From Pseudomonas fluorescens (GTDB lineage: Bacteria > Pseudomonadota > Gammaproteobacteria > Pseudomonadales > Pseudomonadaceae), in contig NZ_CP015225.1 in assembly GCF_001623525.1 (NCBI RefSeq), positions 3,973,501 through 4,037,500 on the forward strand: a DNA stretch of 64,000 bases, written 5' to 3'. The notes beneath the pieces were generated by a model. It was given only the letters and a program-made list of their open reading frames with translations, did not search any database and had not been told where the DNA came from. This document shows positions 58,901-64,000 of the stretch, piece after piece. The translations under genes were made by a program, and so were the position numbers. Every line of letters starts with the position of its first letter. The first letter of the stretch is position 1.

Positions 58901-59592
58901 AGCAAGGCGGCACTGCGCTCCTGCAAGGCCGCGGCGATGAGTTCAGCAGGCTCAAGCCCGTCGCCGTTGCCATGCTCGCTGGAAAACAGACCTCGCACCC
59001 GCGGCAACAGCGCAGCAGGCCCTCCCCAATGGGTACGCACCCAGTTCAGCGCCTCGCCTTGCATCGAATAGCAGAACAACCGCCAATAATCGCGCAGAAC
59101 CTCGCCCAGCAATTCGCTGTGGTCGGTTTCCAGGGTCTGGGTGAACAGGCTGCCGCTGTCGAAGGCATGCTCACGCAACATGCGCTGGCACCAACTGTGG
59201 ATGGTCGAGACGGCCGCTTCGTCCATCCACTGCGCAGCAATGTCCAGCCGGTTCGCGCAGCCAGGCCATTGCTCAGCGTTGAACTCATCGCGCAACGCGG
59301 CGATCAGCGAATCCGGGGCGGGAATTTCGTCACGGAAGAAACGCGCCGCTTCGGCCAGACGGGTGCGAATTCGTTCACGCAACTCTTTGGTGGCAGCGTC
59401 CGTGAAGGTCACCACCAGGATTTGCGGTGGAAGCAACTCGCGGCCAAAGCCGGACGCCGGACCGCCATGCCCCAGCACCAGACGCAGGTACAGCGCCGAG
59501 ATGGTGAAGGTCTTGCCGGTGCCGGCGCTGGCCTCGATCAGTTGGCTGCCACGTAGCGGAAAAGCCAGGGCCAATGGGGTCTGTCGACTCAT
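55903..59592 (-). CDS. recB: Exodeoxyribonuclease V subunit beta RecB
   Basis: This 1229-residue helicase-nuclease repairs double-strand breaks and degrades linear DNA. Features are Walker A ASAGTGKT near the start, UvrD-type motifs (DEFQDTDPVQYRIF; VHKSKGLEYPLVFLPF; YVALTRAQHACW), and the C-terminal nuclease site GFIDLTFEHDGRYYVADYKSN with the D...DYK triad. The ATG at 59592 overlaps the recC stop; the frame is open further up. It is intact, unlike recD. Confidence 0.96.
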   Translation of the reverse strand: MSRQTPLALAFPLRGSQLIEASAGTGKTFTISALYLRLVLGHGGPASGFGRELLPPQILVVTFTDAATKELRERIRTRLAEAARFFRDEIPAPDSLIAALRDEFNAEQWPGCANRLDIAAQWMDEAAVSTIHSWCQRMLREHAFDSGSLFTQTLETDHSELLGEVLRDYWRLFCYSMQGEALNWVRTHWGGPAALLPRVRGLFSSEHGNGDGLEPAELIAAALQERSAALLDLKAPWRQWAVELLEICQQGVASKSVDGRKMQARYFEPWFQKITAWVDDESLELLDIGTGFTRLTPEGMAEAWKGEVPNHPGLDAMASLKASLDALPTPDAAVLQHAAQWVGTRFEAEKRRRAEMGFDDMLLRLDAALQADGGERLASLIREQFPVALIDEFQDTDPVQYRIFESIYRIEDNDPGTGLFLIGDPKQAIYAFRGADIYTYLRAREATAGRLHTLGTNFRSSHAMVGAVNHIFQKAESRPKGRGAFLFREPSGENPVPFLSVESQGRKESLQVAGQAVAALNIWHLSSDQPLSGAVYRQSMAAACASEITALLNGGQSGRDGFTVDGKVLRGVRPADIAILVRDGKEAQAVRDALSARGVRSVYLSDKDSVFASQEARDLLIWLRACAEPDAERPLRAALASITLNLALTELERLNQDELAWEARVMQFRGYRTVWRSQGVLPMLRRLLHDFELPQALMARSDGERVLTNLLHLCELLQQAAGELDGEQALIRHLSEHLALSGQVGEEQILRLESDEQLVKVVTIHKSKGLEYPLVFLPFICSTKPVDGSRLPLHYHDEANKAQISLKPTAELIAKADDERLAEDLRLLYVALTRAQHACWLGVADLKRGSNNRSILHVSALGYLLGGGAPLAESVELRRWLQDLQQGSDAVSYQPMPEATDEHYRPPRNEAVLLEPLVPLRKASENWWIASYSALRISESLSEGSDTAPESPQAQKLFDDERLDPDAPRETLAVGGDIHRFPRGPNPGTFLHGLLEWAAGEGFSSAPADIEDAIARRCNRRGWKGWITTLSDWLRHLIKMPMHVGNDQAPVVLEHLSRFQVEMEFWFASHKVDVQKLDQLVCRFTHGGVARVAAEPVLLNGMFKGFIDLTFEHDGRYYVADYKSNWLGVDDMAYTVPAMEQSILDHRYDLQYVLYLLALHRQLKARLPDYDYDRHVGGALYLFLRGTRSASQGVYFTKPPRALIEQLDRLFQGASEPKAEPAWVQGELL

Positions 59593-62500
59593 GAACGGGC
59601 TTCCTCGCCGACCAATGAACGCCATGGGGCTTCGAGCAACGGCCGATAAAGCGCATCGCACCAATCGGGGAATGTTTCGTCAGCCATCAAGGCATCGAAA
59701 TCAGGAAACTGTCGAGCCAATGCCGGACTTTCCCGCCGCTCGCCTTCAAACGTCTGCCCATCGCCCTCATAGGCTTTGCGAGCCGCCGCTTCGGCCTTGA
59801 CCGGATCAGTCTGGCCGAGCCAGGCGAAAGCCGTCTTCACCGCGATCGGTAGCGGCTGGCGCATACCGGTCTGCCAGGCCTGCAGCATGTCGCCCAGTAG
59901 CCTTTGTGCGACAGGCTCCTCAAAAGGCGCCAGCAGCAAGCTGTCATCACTGGCTACCAATGCCGTCGTCAACGACAGGCCATTAGCGCAGGCCACGAGA
60001 TGGTTGACCCAAGGCCGTATCAGGCGATGCCACTTACGGGTCTTGGTGGAACCGATGCTGTTGGGTATGGCCGTGATGGCGAGGACCGCACCGTCGGAAC
60101 GCTGATGCAAACCACTGAGCCACCCTTCGACATTCACTCCCAGCAATTGCAGGCTGACTGGCACAGCGCTGACCGACGGTGTCGGCCATAACGCCAGAAG
60201 CTGTTGGTATCGCTGGAGCAGATCCGGCAGGGGTTCGATCAATTCACGCTGCATGCATTCACCGAAACCGGCCATGGGTAACAGGCCGCTGTTCTGCAGT
60301 CTTTTGGCGTGAGCGGTGAGGGCAAGATCCGGCTGGTCCAGGCGTACCAGGGCGGCCTCGAGCAAGCTGTCACTCAAGCTGTAGCGTTGCAGCGCATCAA
60401 GCACGAAAGGTTCGTCATCGGCCAAAGGCGCTTCGATGGCCTCGAAGAACACTTTCAACCGCTGACTGAAGAAATGGCGGACAGGATTGCGCAGGAAGTC
60501 CTGCAACTGCCCAAGGCCCAAGGGCTCCTCCTGGACATAGGGTTCCAGCACCTGGTTCTTGTCGGTGTGATCGCAAACGCCATGGAGCATCCGCCATTCG
60601 CTGGCGTAACTGAACAGCTCGTCACCTTCATGGAAATAACGTGCACTGAACGGTTGCAACGGATGCTCCTGGGTCAGGGCATCGAGAAGAGGCTTGCTGT
60701 CATCTGCCAACCGCCAGCCACTGGCGAGATGATCGCGCAGTTGGCCGATCAACACCGATGCCGGGCGCTCGCTGTTGTCGCGAATACTGCGACCCACCCA
60801 ACTGATGTACAGCTTTTCCCGGGCAGAAAGCAGCGCTTCCAACAGCAGGTAACGGTCGTCCTCACGGCGGGAACGATCGCCAGGACGATAATCGCCCCCC
60901 ATCAGGTCGAAGTCCAAAGGCGGCTGGGCTCTCGGGTAATCACCATCATTCATCCCCAGCAGGCACACCAGCTTGAAGGGAATCGCGCGCATCGGCATCA
61001 AGGTACAGAAGTTGACTGCTCCGGCCAGGAAACGCTGGGACAGTCGCCCCTGATCCAGTCCGGCCAACCACGCCTCTCGTACCACCGTCAGCGGCAATTC
61101 ATCGTGCAGCCCCACCGACTCACAGGTTTCCAGCCAGGTTTCACGCAAGTCTTCGAGTTGGGCCAGCAAATAGTCGTCATGCTCGTTGCTTGCCTGGAAA
61201 AACAGCTGCATCAGATCTTGCAGGCGTGAACCCCATTGCTGCGGCGATGCCGGCCGGGTAAGTTCCTGATGGGCGACTTCCAGGGCATCCAGCAATGCAA
61301 CCAAGGGACCGATCAACGCCGCGTCCAGGCCACCGATCTCGTCATAGGGCTCAATGCCCTCATACGCATTCGAACTGCCGACGGCATACCCCAGCAACAT
61401 GCGACGCAAGCCGAAATGCCAGCTGTTCTGCTCAAGCTCGGCAGGCAGGCCCAACCCGGCACGGTGTTCGGCGCTCATCCCCCAGCGAATCCCGGCGCCT
61501 TCGATCCAGCGGTGCAGTGTCGGCAGGTCGGCCTCATCGATGCCAAACCGTTCGCGCAACGCCGGGACATCCAGCAGATCAAGGATTTCGCTGACCGGAA
61601 AGCGACTGTCCGGCAGCTTGAGCAAATGCTCGACGGCGATCAGCAATGGATCACGTCCACGCTGGCCCTGGTCGGTCAGCGTGAAGGGAATGAACCGTGG
61701 GTCGCTCCTGTCGAGCTGGCCGAACACTGCGCGAATGTGCGGTGCATAACTGTCAATGTCCGGGACCATGACGATGATATCCCGTGGGCGCAGGGTCGGA
61801 TCCGCACTGAAGTAGGCCAGCAATTGGTCGTGAAGAATTTCGACTTCACGCTGGGCGCCGTGGGCCACATGAAAACGGATCGAGCCGTCTCGCTCCGTAT
61901 CGACGATAGGCCAGTGTTCCCGGGTTTCATTCAGGGGGCGCAGCTCCAGGATGTCATCCTGCAACTGGCTGAGAAGGGTTGTAGGAGTTCCATCAGTGAA
62001 CAGGTCAATTCGCCCATCACGAAACACCGAGCGATAGCTGTTGGGGTCATCGTAGCTGTCGAGCAGGTTGATATAGTCGCGCCCTTGCTTGCCCCAGGCG
62101 GCCAACAACGGATGGGCATGTTGATGCAGGGTTTGCGGATCGAGGACGACGGGCATGCCAGCCTTGCGTGCCTGGCGCTTGTATTGATGACGCAGCAAGT
62201 CCTTGTCGGCGACGATGTCCGCCCAATGATGGCGACATGGGTTATGCACGCAGAGCAGAACCTGGCTGAACCGGGAAAGGCCGGCGAGCGCCTCCAGTAC
62301 CTGGGCAGGCAACGAAGAAATACCAAACACGATGACCCGTGCGGGCAGGCCTTTCGGAGCGGCTTCCAGGCTGTTGATACGTTCGATGTAGCGCTGATGA
62401 ACGCCAGCACGGCTTTGCGCCATGCCTTGTTCCCCCACATCCAGCAACAAGGCTCGCCACAGTTCCGCTTGCCAGCAATTTGCTGGCGCGAGCGACTTGA

Positions 62501-63041
62501 TTTCGCCTCGGACATTTCTGGTCTGGTGTCGACCTTCCGCCCAATCCTCAAGCCAGTCGGCCCGGTAGACCTGGTACTGGTCGAACAGATCGGCAAGACG
62601 CTCGGACAGTTGATAGCGCTTGCGCAAGTCGGTGTCGTGGGTAAGGAATCGTCGCAGAGGTTCGAAATGAGGCTGCTCGATCAACTGCGGCAGCAGGCGC
62701 ATCAGGCGCCAGGTCAGCGGAGCCTTGTCCAATAGGGACTTGGCCGGAATCTCATCACGCCCCAGGACTGTTCGATAAAGCTGCCACATGAAACTGCCCG
62801 GCAGTTGCACATCAATGGCCGCCGCAATACCGCAGCCGCCGGAGTCATCATCCTCCGGGTCTTCAGCCAGTGCGAGCTTGAGCCATTGGGCAATGCCGTT
62901 GCTCTGTACCAGGGCGATTTCATTTTCAAGGGGGGCCAGCGGATAGCGCCGCATCAAGCTGATCACCAGGCTGCGCAATTCATCAAGGCGATTCCCGTGA
63001 ACCACCATGAAAGCTGGGCTGAGGGACGTTGCGTCCGGCAT
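59589..63041 (-). CDS. recC: Exodeoxyribonuclease V subunit gamma RecC
   Basis: This 1150-residue protein recognises Chi and splits DNA strands in RecBCD. It has the RecC start (FMVVHGNRLDELRSLVISLMRRYPLAPLENEIALVQSNGIAQWLKLAL) and blocks such as VIVFGISSLPAQVLEAL and NFCTLMPMRAIPFKLVCLLGMNDGDYPR. The ATG at 63041 is chosen because AAGGA lies eight bases upstream; the ATG three codons earlier sits on the ribosome site itself. It is the first gene of recC-recB-recD. Confidence 0.95.
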   Translation of the reverse strand: MPDATSLSPAFMVVHGNRLDELRSLVISLMRRYPLAPLENEIALVQSNGIAQWLKLALAEDPEDDDSGGCGIAAAIDVQLPGSFMWQLYRTVLGRDEIPAKSLLDKAPLTWRLMRLLPQLIEQPHFEPLRRFLTHDTDLRKRYQLSERLADLFDQYQVYRADWLEDWAEGRHQTRNVRGEIKSLAPANCWQAELWRALLLDVGEQGMAQSRAGVHQRYIERINSLEAAPKGLPARVIVFGISSLPAQVLEALAGLSRFSQVLLCVHNPCRHHWADIVADKDLLRHQYKRQARKAGMPVVLDPQTLHQHAHPLLAAWGKQGRDYINLLDSYDDPNSYRSVFRDGRIDLFTDGTPTTLLSQLQDDILELRPLNETREHWPIVDTERDGSIRFHVAHGAQREVEILHDQLLAYFSADPTLRPRDIIVMVPDIDSYAPHIRAVFGQLDRSDPRFIPFTLTDQGQRGRDPLLIAVEHLLKLPDSRFPVSEILDLLDVPALRERFGIDEADLPTLHRWIEGAGIRWGMSAEHRAGLGLPAELEQNSWHFGLRRMLLGYAVGSSNAYEGIEPYDEIGGLDAALIGPLVALLDALEVAHQELTRPASPQQWGSRLQDLMQLFFQASNEHDDYLLAQLEDLRETWLETCESVGLHDELPLTVVREAWLAGLDQGRLSQRFLAGAVNFCTLMPMRAIPFKLVCLLGMNDGDYPRAQPPLDFDLMGGDYRPGDRSRREDDRYLLLEALLSAREKLYISWVGRSIRDNSERPASVLIGQLRDHLASGWRLADDSKPLLDALTQEHPLQPFSARYFHEGDELFSYASEWRMLHGVCDHTDKNQVLEPYVQEEPLGLGQLQDFLRNPVRHFFSQRLKVFFEAIEAPLADDEPFVLDALQRYSLSDSLLEAALVRLDQPDLALTAHAKRLQNSGLLPMAGFGECMQRELIEPLPDLLQRYQQLLALWPTPSVSAVPVSLQLLGVNVEGWLSGLHQRSDGAVLAITAIPNSIGSTKTRKWHRLIRPWVNHLVACANGLSLTTALVASDDSLLLAPFEEPVAQRLLGDMLQAWQTGMRQPLPIAVKTAFAWLGQTDPVKAEAAARKAYEGDGQTFEGERRESPALARQFPDFDALMADETFPDWCDALYRPLLEAPWRSLVGEEARS

Positions 63042-63150
63042 GAAAGGCATCCTTGAAAATGCAAAAGCTAGGGGCAGAACCTTAGCACTGTCGGGGGGTT
63101 GTGACAGCCGGGAGCAGTCCGCGCTTGTCGTAAGAACTTTCTTGCGGGCA

Positions 63151-63187
63151 AAACAAAACCCCTACCTGCATCAGCAGATAGGGGTTT
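63151..63187 (-). terminator. Terminator of the rRNA operon
   Basis: On the minus strand AAACCCCTA pairs with TAGGGGTTT around an inner CTGC/GCAG stem, followed by TGTTTTG. It lies about 12 bp past the 5S end and blocks transcription into recC. Confidence 0.85.
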
Positions 63188-63198
63188 CGGAATTTAAT

Positions 63199-63313
63199 CT
63201 TGACGATGACCTACTCTCACATGGGGAAACCCCACACTACCATCGGCGATGCATCGTTTCACTTCTGAGTTCGGGATGGGATCAGGTGGTTCCAATGCTC
63301 TATGGTCGTCAAG
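63199..63313 (-). rRNA. rrf: 5S ribosomal RNA
   Basis: The minus strand reads CTTGACGACCATAGAGCATT, then GGAACCACCTGATCCCATCC and CGAACTCAGAAGTGAAACGA, ending GTGAGAGTAGGTCATCGTCA-AG. This is the typical Pseudomonas 5S of about 115 bases with complementary ends. Ends are accurate to a few bases. Confidence 0.95.
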
Positions 63314-63483
63314 AAATTCGGTAGCCAGCGCGTGCCTTGCGGTCACGTTCCAGCGAATGGGTATGCGATAGTTTGTGTGCTGCAATCGAGCGTCTCGAAC
63401 TTTCGGTTCGTTTCGTCTTCACACACCGCAATCTGGTCTCTTTCGCCTTTTGGCTTGGAGGTGACAAATTGCTTGGGTGTTAT

Positions 63484-64000
<517 letters not shown>

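Overview
The window looks like a chromosomal segment of a fluorescent-group Pseudomonas. The evidence is high GC with Pseudomonas-style codon use, REP/REPIN palindromes of the GAGGGAGCTTGCTCCC type, a recC-recB-recD operon, a yfiR-yfiN-yfiB operon, an mmsA-mmsB pair, and a 23S-5S rRNA end whose sequence is Pseudomonas-like. It holds about 41 protein genes, two rRNA genes (23S cut by the window end) and several accessory modules.

Layout. 1-3.7 kb: a two-partner secretion pair on the minus strand (transporter TpsB, then exoprotein TpsA cut by the window edge). 3.8-12 kb: a plant/peptide-sensing island. It has a LuxR solo resembling PipR, two proline-iminopeptidase-type hydrolases on either side, and a complete peptide ABC transporter in one operon with the second hydrolase. 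Both hydrolase promoters carry the same 20-bp lux-box-like element at the same distance from the start codon, so the set reads as one regulon. 12-19 kb: a stand-alone M41-like peptidase domain, katG, a membrane phosphatase pair, and an McpS-like chemoreceptor. 19.4-33.9 kb: a four-gene Tc insecticidal-type toxin operon (split TcA, TcB, TccC) whose TccC carries a C-terminal payload with deaminase motifs. 33.9-38.1 kb: a VOC protein and a GntP transporter / RpiR regulator / D-aminoacylase operon. 38.4-45.4 kb: a SulP transporter, SDR, LysR regulators, an MdaB/YgiN-like quinone pair, a TSUP transporter and a cupin. 45.5-49 kb: mmsBA with a divergent LysR regulator. 49.2-51.2 kb: an AT-richer ATPase + HNH nuclease pair (Septu/PtuAB-like) inserted at the 3' end of that lysR gene; a displaced second copy of the lysR tail remains at 51235-51327. 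51.3-53.7 kb: yfiBNR (cyclic-di-GMP control). 53.8-63 kb: recD, recB, recC, with recD broken by two +1 changes in 6-base homopolymers. 63.2-64 kb: 5S rRNA and the 3' part of 23S rRNA on the minus strand.

The three most notable items are the shared promoter element of the PipR-like island, the deaminase-tipped Tc toxin, and the ATPase-HNH module that captured the end of a lysR gene. All family assignments are by reading motifs; no database search was possible.
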